Assembly (NCBI GenBank): GCA_024763435.1
Contig: JANTFN010000053.1
Span: forward strand, 1-9,763
Source: Thermodesulfobacteriota bacterium
GTDB lineage: Bacteria > Desulfobacterota > S145-22
DNA length: 9,763 nt
Direction of reading: 5' to 3'
Below the pieces are notes generated by a model. It was not told the DNA's origin. It did no database searches and was given only the letters and a program-made list of their open reading frames with translations. The position numbers were made by a program, and so were the translations under genes. Positions 1 to 7,077 of the stretch are shown piece after piece (positions within the stretch are counted from its first letter, which is position 1; each line of letters opens with the position of its first letter).

Positions 1-26
1 TATAATTAAGTTCAGGGAGATGTCCG
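1..26 (+). promoter_or_regulatory. Leader of the first gene: ribosome binding site, possible -10 box
   Basis: AGGGAG at 14-19 lies seven bases before the ATG at 27 and is a good Shine-Dalgarno sequence that decides this start. TATAAT at 1-6 matches a sigma-70 -10 hexamer exactly, which would put transcription start near 12-14 and leave a very short leader. The -35 region is outside the window, so the promoter reading is only a possibility. The same bases contain TAA triplets that could equally be the end of an upstream gene. Confidence 0.35.
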
Positions 27-272
27 ATGAATACAACAGAGGTCCTGAAACATACGGGAATTCCGAGGCAGAAGCTCTATTATCTGGAGCAAAAGGGATA
101 TGTTTCCCCTAAAAAGGTTCGGGTGGGCGAAAAGGCCTTTAGAGAATTTGACGACAGGGACGTCCAGCTGATTTTCTGGATTTGGGCTTACCTTAAGGAC
201 GGTTTCCGCTACCGAATTGCCTATGCTAAGGCCCTCAAAAAAACGGGCAGCCAACAGGGGGCGAAAACCTGA
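27..272 (+). CDS. Small MerR-type helix-turn-helix protein
   Basis: An 81-residue protein that looks like a MerR-family winged HTH domain and little else. Residues 3-22 form the helix-turn-helix (TTEVLKHTGIPRQKLYYLEQ), followed by the family-typical Y-Y-L-E-x-x-G-Y-V-S-P stretch (18-28), a wing ending near F41-D-D-R-D-V, and a final helical part with GFRYRIAYAKAL (59-70). This last part sits where MerR proteins carry their L-G-F-S-L-x-E-I helix. The long dimerisation coiled coil and effector domain of classical MerR proteins (usually about 120-150 residues or more) are absent. The start is supported by AGGGAG at 14-19. Its stop overlaps the next start by one base (TGATG), so it is probably translated together with the pilus genes. 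It may regulate this operon, but no target site is visible. An alternative is a MerR-like structural or adaptor domain without regulatory function. Confidence 0.75.
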   Translation: MNTTEVLKHTGIPRQKLYYLEQKGYVSPKKVRVGEKAFREFDDRDVQLIFWIWAYLKDGFRYRIAYAKALKKTGSQQGAKT

Positions 273-1888
273 TGACACACGGCTCCCGCAAACTTCTTGC
301 CATTCATATAGCGGACACCCATCTCCTTGTAGCCGAAGGGAGAAAGAGGGAGGGCCGCCTGCAGATTACGAGCCTGCAAGAGGTTCCTCTTGACCCGCAG
401 AACCCTTACGAAGCCCTTTATTCAAGGCTGAAACCCTATAAAAATGCCTCGGTTCGCGTAGCTTTGCCAACGCAGGATGTGACCCACCATTTTCTTTCGC
501 TTCCTCCCCTCAGGCGGAAGGATGCCATGCTTGTGGTCCGGAGAGAACTCGAACAGAACATTTCATTAGACCTTCAGGGCCTGTTTCTGGATTTTATCAT
601 TCCGAAGGGGCAGGGAGAATCCTGCGAATACGCTGTGCTCACAACGCAAAAGAAAGCGGTCCTTTCTGCCGTCTCAGAGATACAGCGCGCCGGGAAAAAA
701 CCGGCCTTCATGACAAGCCCTCCCTTCGGGCTTATGGCCGCGGCGAGGAACATCCTGCCTGATTTTGGAAACAGTACTTGCGCGAGCCTTCACCTGGAAG
801 GGGCCCGGGGCCTTATTTCCATTTTCCGTAATGGGTATTTGACCTTTACCAGGGGCTTTGCGCTTACAAAGAGAGGGACTCCCGGCCCGGAAAAAACGCT
901 GGAAGAGGCGGCTTCTCCTCTGGAAACAGGGGATATGTTAACCGCGCGTCTTGTCCAGGAAACGAATCGCTCCCTGCTTTTTTTCAAGCAGTATTCCCAT
1001 GGCCTGGTGGTTCAATCTCTCCTTATCAGTGGGAGAATACATAATCCGGAAGCGCTCAGGGACATTACGGCCGAAGAGCTTGGGATTACGACTTACCTGT
1101 TTCAACCTTCAAAAGAACAGGGGCCGGACAAAATAAGCGTTCCCGCCGCAGTTGCACCAAAAGATCTTATAAAATTCGCCGTTCCCGTTGGCCTAATGGC
1201 GCTTTCTCCGGAAGATGCCGCAAACCTTGTCCCGGAGTCGGTTCTGAAAAAGGGGAGATTTTTCTGGAGCAGGGTGTTGGTGGCAATTTTTTGCCTCGCC
1301 CTTGTCCTGGGGATGGGGCTTACCCATTTAACCTTAAGCAGCCAGGAAACAATTCTTAAAGATGCCCTGCAGTCTCAAAGGCTTACTTTGAGGAAAATGC
1401 GGCCCATCATTAAAAAGATTCGGGAAATCGGGGAAAACCGGAGCCGATATAAGCGCCTGCATGAATTTTCAGGCCTCGTGTTAAACCGCGGTCCTTTCTG
1501 GGCCCCTTTCTGGAAGGATATCAGCCAGATTATCCCCGAAAAGATGATTCTTACCAAGGCGTCTTTTATGTTGGCGGACCCAGTTTCCCAAACCTATCAT
1601 TTTACCCTTGATGGGACTATCCTGGCGCCTGATGTCAATGACGCCCAGAAAATCTATCAGCAGTTTGTTTCTTTGCTCCTGGCCTCCCCCTATGTGATAA
1701 AAGGGAGCTATTCACCGCCGGAAATCCTGCCTGTCCGTTTGGGACACACGACATCAGTGGAAGAGGCGGGTGGGAATCCTGTCGGGGCCCTGAAATCAAA
1801 GGTAACGGCTATCAAACAGAAAGGAGCCGCCATGAATTTTCGGATTCACGGGGTCCTCTCAATCACCCTGGAGGCATCGACTCCATGA
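272..1888 (+). CDS. mshI: MshI-like PilM-PilN fusion protein, pilus inner-membrane platform
   Basis: A 538-residue protein that joins the two components usually encoded as separate pilM and pilN. Residues 6 to about 312 resemble the PilM actin-like (ASKHA) fold: a beta-start KLLAIHIADTHLLVAEG (7-23), a second strand motif around ASLHLEGARG (171-180) with NGYLTFTRG (187-195), and VQETNRSLLFF...LLISG (228-254). NLVP at 318-321 resembles the N-terminal docking motif by which PilN binds PilM. A transmembrane helix follows at about 335-355, then a coiled coil (about 356-400) and a PilN-like periplasmic domain to the end. The usual PilM aspartates of the phosphate loops appear replaced by His, so nucleotide binding is doubtful. 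AGGGGG at 256-261 serves as the ribosome binding site. It overlaps the next gene by ATGA. The MSHA assignment rests on fusion architecture plus the following gene order; identity to Vibrio MshI could not be measured. Confidence 0.82.
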   Translation: MTHGSRKLLAIHIADTHLLVAEGRKREGRLQITSLQEVPLDPQNPYEALYSRLKPYKNASVRVALPTQDVTHHFLSLPPLRRKDAMLVVRRELEQNISLDLQGLFLDFIIPKGQGESCEYAVLTTQKKAVLSAVSEIQRAGKKPAFMTSPPFGLMAAARNILPDFGNSTCASLHLEGARGLISIFRNGYLTFTRGFALTKRGTPGPEKTLEEAASPLETGDMLTARLVQETNRSLLFFKQYSHGLVVQSLLISGRIHNPEALRDITAEELGITTYLFQPSKEQGPDKISVPAAVAPKDLIKFAVPVGLMALSPEDAANLVPESVLKKGRFFWSRVLVAIFCLALVLGMGLTHLTLSSQETILKDALQSQRLTLRKMRPIIKKIREIGENRSRYKRLHEFSGLVLNRGPFWAPFWKDISQIIPEKMILTKASFMLADPVSQTYHFTLDGTILAPDVNDAQKIYQQFVSLLLASPYVIKGSYSPPEILPVRLGHTTSVEEAGGNPVGALKSKVTAIKQKGAAMNFRIHGVLSITLEASTP

Positions 1889-2520
1889 AAACAGGATGGT
1901 TTAAATCCCTGCCCGCATGGGGAAAGGGGCTGATTCTGGGGGGAATTTTAGCCGTTGCAGGGGTCCTTTTTTACCTGCTGGATGTATCTCCCCTGTTCCA
2001 CCGTATCGAGCAAAAGAACGGGGAGATTGTTGCCCTTACAAAACAAAATGATGCCTATCGAAAAGAAATTCTGAGGTTCAAACGCCCCACAGAGAAGGAA
2101 TACACGTCCTGGGACACACTGTCCGGGCAGTTGCGGGAGCTTGTTCCCCGAGACAAGGATGTTCTGGCTGCTGCGAGGTTTCTGGCGACGTACGCGACGC
2201 GTTACAACCTGATGGACGTTACTATCAAAATGTCCACCGACTCAGCAGCCACAAATGCCCTTACCCCTATTGCGGGCAGGCGCGCGGAGCAAAAGATTAA
2301 AAAAGACGCCTTTGCAACCCTGGGGATTAAAACCTATATCATGGAAATGGCCTTTGTTGCTTCTTTTAAAAACAGCGCGAAATTCCTGGATGATATTGCC
2401 ATGACCTCTCCACGGTTTTTTCAGATTAAAAAGGCCCAGATAGAAAAGGATTTCCCTTTTATTCGAACCACCCTTTTTATCCGGTTTTATTATGGCGGGA
2501 AACTGAATGTTAAAAAATAA
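1885..2520 (+). CDS. mshJ: MshJ/PilO-like inner-membrane pilus assembly protein
   Basis: A 211-residue bitopic membrane protein with PilO/MshJ architecture. It has a short basic cytoplasmic N-terminus, one transmembrane helix at about 14-32, a coiled coil at about 37-66 (KNGEIVALTKQNDAYRKEI region), a short L-V-P-R-D-K-D segment (86-92) and a C-terminal alpha/beta region (about 148-204) that would form the ferredoxin-like dimerisation domain. In type IV pilus machines PilO pairs with PilN in the periplasm, and the partner here would be the C-terminal half of the preceding fusion protein. Its length is close to the roughly 215 residues of Vibrio MshJ. GGAGG at 1870-1874 precedes the start, which overlaps the upstream stop as ATGA. 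Sequence conservation in this family is low, so the call relies on architecture and position. Confidence 0.75.
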   Translation: MKTGWFKSLPAWGKGLILGGILAVAGVLFYLLDVSPLFHRIEQKNGEIVALTKQNDAYRKEILRFKRPTEKEYTSWDTLSGQLRELVPRDKDVLAAARFLATYATRYNLMDVTIKMSTDSAATNALTPIAGRRAEQKIKKDAFATLGIKTYIMEMAFVASFKNSAKFLDDIAMTSPRFFQIKKAQIEKDFPFIRTTLFIRFYYGGKLNVKK

Positions 2521-3136
2521 ATGGGTAATCACGTTTATTCTTGTTTTTTTTGTCGGGGCAGTCGCCTACAATATCCGTTTTTTCTACAAGCGGATGCATC
2601 CGCAGGTGGCCCCGGAGAAGCCCCGCCCCCAGGGGCAGATGTTATCCCCAAAACCCCTCGTGGCATCGGGGGGCGAAACCGCGGGGCCGGAAACCGCTGA
2701 GCCGGAAAAGGCCCCATCAATTGAAGAAAAAGAAACAGGCGAGAACCCGGCGTTAAACAGACCGAAGCGTGTGCTGAGGGCCACTGCGTGGGGCAGGAAT
2801 CCCTTTTTTACAAGCAGCGAACTTCATCAGATAGCGCTTTTGAACCATCCGGACAAATCTTCCGAAAGTGAGAAAAAAGCGCGCGAGATCCCTGCCGTTC
2901 TTTCAGGAATTATCACGGTGGAAAATGAAAAAATGGCTTTAATTAATGATCATGTTATGACGGAAGGCGAGCAGATCGCGGATGTGACACTATTGAAAGT
3001 CCTGAGCGATGCCGTGTGGGTCAGGGTTGCAAATCATCGGCGCTGGTTGTCCCTCAAAAAATCTGAGATTCCCCTTGTTGTCGAGGAAGCATCGAAGGCC
3101 TCCTCTAACAAGCCCTTAAAGGAGCAAAGAAGATGA
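2507..3136 (+). CDS. mshK: MshK/PilP/GspC-like pilus alignment protein, membrane-anchored
   Basis: A 209-residue protein with an N-terminal transmembrane helix (about 7-24), a Pro/Glu-rich, probably unstructured periplasmic linker (about 31-90), a W-G-R-N-P-F motif (95-100) and a compact beta domain at about 129-188 containing LSGIITVENEKMALIN and EGEQIADVTLLKV. The W-G-R-D/N-P-F box and the pattern 'I-x-x-x-x-x-A-I-I-N...V-x-E-G-D/E-x-I' are typical of PilP and of the GspC homology region, which touch the secretin N-domains. There is no lipobox, so unlike classical PilP it is anchored by a helix as GspC is; no PDZ domain is present. It is longer than the small Vibrio MshK (about 100 residues) because of the linker. 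The start overlaps the mshJ end by 14 nt; GGCGGGA at 2494-2500 is its likely ribosome binding site. Confidence 0.72.
   Translation: MLKNKWVITFILVFFVGAVAYNIRFFYKRMHPQVAPEKPRPQGQMLSPKPLVASGGETAGPETAEPEKAPSIEEKETGENPALNRPKRVLRATAWGRNPFFTSSELHQIALLNHPDKSSESEKKAREIPAVLSGIITVENEKMALINDHVMTEGEQIADVTLLKVLSDAVWVRVANHRRWLSLKKSEIPLVVEEASKASSNKPLKEQRR
3119..3124 (+). promoter_or_regulatory. Ribosome binding site of the secretin gene
   Basis: AAGGAG eight bases before the ATG at 3133 lies inside the last codons of the preceding gene. It is the site closest to consensus in the operon, in keeping with a secretin needed in many copies (12-15 per pore in the family). Confidence 0.6.
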
Positions 3137-4785
3137 AAACAAGAGGTTTTGTTTTTTTCCTGTGTGTCTCATCCCTTTTATGGATAATGGGGTGTGCCAC
3201 GCCTCCGTCCCGAACGGTCGCGCATCATCAGGCCGGGGCCTCTGAGACGCCACCACCGGGTATTCAGCCCCTTCAGGCACTTCCCGCGCTGGATACCGCC
3301 CTCCCGCCCAGACATACCCTGACCCCGGGCAAAGGGCGCAAGCTCTACTCTCTCTCCCTTCGAAATGCCAATATTCGCGAGGTTCTTCTGGCTTTTTCAA
3401 AAAAAGAGGATAAAAATATCATTATTGATCCGAATGTGACAGGGACGGTAACAGTAGATATCAAGCAACTGACCTTCCAGGAAATCCTCGATCTTATTTT
3501 CCCACCCCTTCACCTTGAATATACCCTGAAAGAGGGGCGGTTCGTCCATATTTTTAAACAGAAACCTGTCGGGCGACTGTTTGCGTTTAACTATGTCATA
3601 AGCGACAGGGAAGGCACCTCTACGCTATCGGCTTCGACGGGTTCAAGCAGTAGTGGCGATTCGGGATCATCCGGCGGCAGCAGTGGTGGTAGCAGCGGTG
3701 GTAGCAGCGGAGGCGGCAGCAGCACCAGTGAATCGACTATCGACACAAAAGAAGATTTTAAATTATGGGATGAGCTGGCATCAGGCGTGAAAGACCTTCT
3801 TTCCCCTGACGGAAAACTAATCATCAATAAGGCATCAAGCACCCTGTTTGTGATTGATTATCCCTATCAACTGGATCAAATTTCCAGTTATCTCAACTCA
3901 CTTCAAACTATTTTACACCGGGAGGTCATGATAGAGGCGGAGATTCTCGAGGTTTACCTCAATGACGCCTACGAAATGGGTATTGACTGGAACAGTGTCA
4001 CCGCCCTTCTCCCGGATGGTTATCATGGAACCCTGGCGGGAGGGGCCACGGTGATGCAAACCCTCAACCCCCAAAACGCGCGGTTCCAGATTGGAATCTC
4101 AAACAATAAATTTTCCACACTTATTGATGCCCTGGGGACCCAGGGTGATATTAATGTCCTCTCCAAACCGAGAATCTCAACCCTGAACAACCAGAAGGCC
4201 GTTATAAAAATGGGCCGGGATGATGTCTTCTGGCAGGTTACGGTGGACACCGATCTTCAAACCGGCATCAAGACCGAAACCGCCTCGGCTCAAACGGTTA
4301 CGGAAGGGGTTGTCCTGTCCGTTACGCCTCAAATCGGCAGTGCGGGGAATGTTGTCATGAGCATACAGCCGACTGTAACGGAAAAGGTGGGAGAATCTCA
4401 GTCCCGATTCGGGGACACCGCACCCATTATGGATATCCGGGAAACGAATACCGTTGTCAAGGTCAAAAGCGGGCAGACCATTGTTATCGCGGGGCTGATG
4501 CGTACCAAGACCGATGAAAAGGTTGAACAAGTTCCCCTCCTCGGGGATATCCCCCTGTTAGGGGCCCTTTTTCGACATACGAACCAGCAGGCAAGAAAAA
4601 CCGAACTCGTCATTCTCCTCAAACCCACTATTTTGACCCCTCAGGCCATCACGAGTATTGCCGCAAAAGACAGGCGGCGCATGTATCAGACGTATGACAA
4701 AAGGGGTTTCAAGCTCGGAGCAAGACCCTGGAAATACGGCGTCAAGGGAGAGACAAAAGATTTGAAACCATTCAGGGGGTTTTAA
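3133..4785 (+). CDS. mshL: MshL-like outer-membrane lipoprotein secretin
   Basis: A 550-residue secretin, the ring-forming outer-membrane pore through which a pilus emerges. Residues 1-20 form a lipoprotein signal peptide with lipobox I-M-G-C and the modified Cys at 21; Ala at +2 favours outer-membrane sorting. A secretin/TonB short N-terminal (STN) domain follows at about 70-142 (LRNANIREVLLAFSKKEDKN, then NIIIDPNVTGTVTVDI). A low-complexity Ser/Gly linker covers about 162-202. An N1-like domain covers about 203-285 (KLIINKASSTLFVIDYP, 228-244). The secretin core runs from about 320 to 503, with VLSKPRISTLNNQKAVI (342-358), SGQTIVIAGLM (446-456), VPLLGDIPLLGALFR (467-481) and ELVILLKPTIL (491-501). 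There is no AMIN peptidoglycan-binding domain as in PilQ, and the length matches Vibrio MshL (about 550), so MshL rather than PilQ or GspD is preferred. It overlaps both neighbours (4 nt and 1 nt). Confidence 0.92.
   Translation: MKTRGFVFFLCVSSLLWIMGCATPPSRTVAHHQAGASETPPPGIQPLQALPALDTALPPRHTLTPGKGRKLYSLSLRNANIREVLLAFSKKEDKNIIIDPNVTGTVTVDIKQLTFQEILDLIFPPLHLEYTLKEGRFVHIFKQKPVGRLFAFNYVISDREGTSTLSASTGSSSSGDSGSSGGSSGGSSGGSSGGGSSTSESTIDTKEDFKLWDELASGVKDLLSPDGKLIINKASSTLFVIDYPYQLDQISSYLNSLQTILHREVMIEAEILEVYLNDAYEMGIDWNSVTALLPDGYHGTLAGGATVMQTLNPQNARFQIGISNNKFSTLIDALGTQGDINVLSKPRISTLNNQKAVIKMGRDDVFWQVTVDTDLQTGIKTETASAQTVTEGVVLSVTPQIGSAGNVVMSIQPTVTEKVGESQSRFGDTAPIMDIRETNTVVKVKSGQTIVIAGLMRTKTDEKVEQVPLLGDIPLLGALFRHTNQQARKTELVILLKPTILTPQAITSIAAKDRRRMYQTYDKRGFKLGARPWKYGVKGETKDLKPFRGF
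3667..3714 (+). repeat. Four tandem 12-nt units encoding SSGG in the secretin linker
   Basis: Codons 179-194 of mshL encode SSGG four times in a row. The DNA units differ at synonymous positions (TCATCCGGCGGC, AGCAGTGGTGGT, AGCAGCGGTGGT, AGCAGCGGAGGC). The surrounding residues 170-199 are also almost only Ser, Gly, Asp and Thr. The unit count could vary between strains without changing frame. Confidence 0.85.
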
Positions 4786-5822
4786 TGTATAGGGAATTTT
4801 ACCATTTTGAGGAAAGGCCGTTTGGGCTTACCCCCAACCCGGCCTACCTCTTTCTGAGTGAGTCCCACCGGGTTGCCCTGAATCATCTGACCTTCGGGAT
4901 AGATCAACGGGAAGGCTTTATCCTTATTACGGGGGACGTGGGCACGGGGAAAACCACCCTCTGCAGGGCGCTGCTCGCCCGACTCAGGGATGGCTATAGA
5001 ACTGCTTATGTTTTTAACCCCATTCTCTCGCCCAAGGACCTGCTGAAAAACGTCCTTGAGGAGTTTGGGGCGCCTGTAAAAAACAGCATGACAAAGCGGG
5101 ACCTTATGGCCCAGCTCAACCAGTTGCTCCTGACTTTTTTTAAAAAAGATGAAAAGGCCGTCTTAATTATTGATGAGGCACAAGACCTTGAGGCGGATAC
5201 CCTGGAAAATATCAGGCTGCTTTCCAACCTCGAGACGACAAAAGAAAAACTTCTTCAAATCATCCTTGCGGGACAGCCGGAACTGGAGGAGAAGCTTGCT
5301 CTGCGTTCCCTGAGGCAGCTGCGTCAACGAATTACCATACGCCACAAACTTCGCCCTCTTACCCTTAGAGAAACACAGGCCTATATCCTGCATCGGGTGA
5401 CCATTGCGGGGCCTCAAAGCATGATTCGTTTTGATGATGCGGCCATAAAAACAATTCATAAGTTGTCCGCGGGGGTTCCCAGGGTTATCAATCAGATTAC
5501 TGATCGCGCCTTACTCGCAGGGTACGTCAATCAGCGCCGTATCATTTCACGGGCACTTGTCAGAAAAGGGGTTAAAGCGCTTTCAATCCAGAGACACAAT
5601 ACGGGTGGGCATTTCCTGAAATGGCTGGGTATTGCAACGGCCTGTGTTCTCCTGGGTGGTGTCGGGTACTGGGGTTTTATAAAAAATATGCCTGATAAGA
5701 CCGGTAAAATTTCCATTATCTATTCTAAACAGGAGCCAACTGAAGGTCTAATTTCCGAAAACTCCAAGTCGGCCCCTTCCACGAACCATTCGGAGGTCAA
5801 TCCACTTCATGAGCCTCATTGA
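4785..5822 (+). CDS. mshM: MshM/ExeA (GspA)-family AAA+ ATPase with C-terminal membrane helix
   Basis: A 345-residue ATPase of the ExeA/GspA/MshM group, which helps secretin assembly across the cell wall in type II secretion and MSHA systems. The N-terminus Y-x-x-F-Y-x-F-x-x-x-P-F-x-L-T-P-N-P (5-19), followed by YLFLSESHRVAL, is the family signature. Walker A is GDVGTGKT (50-57), Walker B is VLIIDEAQ (126-133), sensor 1 lies in IILAGQPEL (159-167), arginine-rich LRQLRQRI is at 176-183, and the sensor-2 region is GVPRVIN (230-236). A transmembrane helix at about 280-298 would leave a periplasmic tail of about 45 residues. ExeA carries a peptidoglycan-binding domain there; it is missing here and the tail looks unstructured. 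AGGGGG at 4774-4779 is the ribosome binding site. The gene overlaps the secretin stop by one base and the next gene by 14 nt. Confidence 0.9.
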   Translation: MYREFYHFEERPFGLTPNPAYLFLSESHRVALNHLTFGIDQREGFILITGDVGTGKTTLCRALLARLRDGYRTAYVFNPILSPKDLLKNVLEEFGAPVKNSMTKRDLMAQLNQLLLTFFKKDEKAVLIIDEAQDLEADTLENIRLLSNLETTKEKLLQIILAGQPELEEKLALRSLRQLRQRITIRHKLRPLTLRETQAYILHRVTIAGPQSMIRFDDAAIKTIHKLSAGVPRVINQITDRALLAGYVNQRRIISRALVRKGVKALSIQRHNTGGHFLKWLGIATACVLLGGVGYWGFIKNMPDKTGKISIIYSKQEPTEGLISENSKSAPSTNHSEVNPLHEPH

Positions 5823-7077
5823 AGACGCCCTTGATCGGGCTGAAAAGGAGAAAGCCGATGATTTTCCTCAGGAAGTCCTTCCTGCAGGCACCCCTCAGGC
5901 CCCTGAGAATTTCCATGTCGGATCTTCTTCCCGCTCAAAAAATCTCCTTTTAATTATCAGTATTCTGTGTATTGCTGGCTCAGCAACCTGGCTTTATTTT
6001 TGGTGGAACCAGCACAACGCCCAATTGACAGGTACCATTCAACTCTCCGCTAACAGACACACCGCATCGGGAAAGCCGCCTGAGGCGGTTGGATTGCCGC
6101 CTGATTCAGGGCAACCCCTCTCCACGGTTAAATCGGCTCCGACGCCTTCGAAACCGGCTATTGCTGCAGTACAGGGGAAAATGCCTGCTGCTGCGCCTGC
6201 GTCCTCAGCATCTGAAAAAAAACGCAAGGGGACACCTGTGAAAACCTCTCCCGTTGTCTCCACGCCAACAAAAGCACCTGTAAAAAACAGGAGAAGTGCC
6301 TCGTCTTCAAAACACACAACATCTCCCAGACATTCGGCAAGTCACCGGCATACAGTTAGAATGGCCCGACATAAAAAACGGCATAAACACCATGTTCATG
6401 CCGTTCGCACAGCAGGGGTTAAGCGTCATTCTCCTGCAAAAACGCGTCCCCACAAAGCAGTAAAAGAACCCCTTTCCCGTTCACTTGCCAGAAAGGCCAT
6501 CAACGAGGCAACACGAGCCTATCAACGGGGTAACTACCAAAAAGCTGCCGAGGCCCTTGAAAAATCTGTGACGTACGCGGAACCAACCGCGGAGATCCTT
6601 GGTTTCCTGGGAAATGTTTATTTTAAAGCCGGGGAATACAATAAGGCCTACCGGGCCCTCTCAAAGGCACTTCATAAGGCCCCCGGAAATTCCAAATACC
6701 TTGAAGCCCTTGGCATGGCAACAATGGCAAAAGGGGCCCCCGCCAGGGCCATTCCCCTTTTTTTGAAATCATTGCGCGCGGCCCCCTTCAAATACACTGC
6801 CAGGGTAAACCTGGGAATTGCATACTGGAAAACGGGAAATCTGCCCGCGGCGGAAAAACAGCTTAAGAACGCGATTACCCTTGAAAAATCCCGCCCGGAG
6901 GCGTATTTTAACTTGTCAGGCGTTTATGAGGCGTCAGGAAAGCTTCAGGAAGCCGCGCGAGCTCTCAGGACTTTTCTGGCCAATGCAAAAACGGCAAATA
7001 TGACGAAGGAAATCGCGGTAGCACGTAAGCACCTTGGATTTCTTGAAGGCTATATACAGGGAAAGGGGAAGAAATAA
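5809..7077 (+). CDS. mshN: MshN-like membrane-anchored TPR protein with His-rich linker
   Basis: A 422-residue protein of MshN type. The cytoplasmic N-terminus begins M-S-L-I-E-D-A-L-D-R-A-E-K-E-K, like the N-terminal motif of GspB/ExeB and MshN proteins, the partners of the GspA/MshM ATPases. A transmembrane helix lies at about 45-66. A long Pro/Ala/Lys-rich linker (about 70-225) follows, with 11 histidines between 169 and 215. The C-terminal region 226-415 holds about five tetratricopeptide repeats, at roughly 229-257, 262-295, 296-329, 330-363 and 364-397 (for example AEILGFLGNVYFKAGEYNKA, 261-280). The TPR part would be periplasmic and may hold the secretin or pilus subunits. GGAGG at 5792-5796 is 12 bases from the start, a little long. 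The start overlaps mshM by 14 nt. The TPR and membrane topology are clear; the MshN name depends on context. Confidence 0.82.
   Translation: MSLIEDALDRAEKEKADDFPQEVLPAGTPQAPENFHVGSSSRSKNLLLIISILCIAGSATWLYFWWNQHNAQLTGTIQLSANRHTASGKPPEAVGLPPDSGQPLSTVKSAPTPSKPAIAAVQGKMPAAAPASSASEKKRKGTPVKTSPVVSTPTKAPVKNRRSASSSKHTTSPRHSASHRHTVRMARHKKRHKHHVHAVRTAGVKRHSPAKTRPHKAVKEPLSRSLARKAINEATRAYQRGNYQKAAEALEKSVTYAEPTAEILGFLGNVYFKAGEYNKAYRALSKALHKAPGNSKYLEALGMATMAKGAPARAIPLFLKSLRAAPFKYTARVNLGIAYWKTGNLPAAEKQLKNAITLEKSRPEAYFNLSGVYEASGKLQEAARALRTFLANAKTANMTKEIAVARKHLGFLEGYIQGKGKK

Noticed and set aside
20..112. Alternative ATG at 20 next to the first gene start
   Set aside because: It opens a different frame that ends at 110-112 after about 30 codons and has no useful ribosome binding site; the ATG at 27 has AGGGAG at the right distance and a recognisable HTH protein.
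3591..3842. Antisense open frame of 83 codons rich in Leu and Pro
   Set aside because: It is the complement of the SSGG repeat in the secretin gene and has no family features of its own.
272..7077. Type II secretion (Gsp) cluster as an alternative identity
   Set aside because: The secretin has only an STN and one N1-like domain, whereas GspD carries N0-N3; the PilM-PilN fusion, PilO-like protein and TPR protein in this order fit MSHA pili, and no GspE/F/G-type genes are present.
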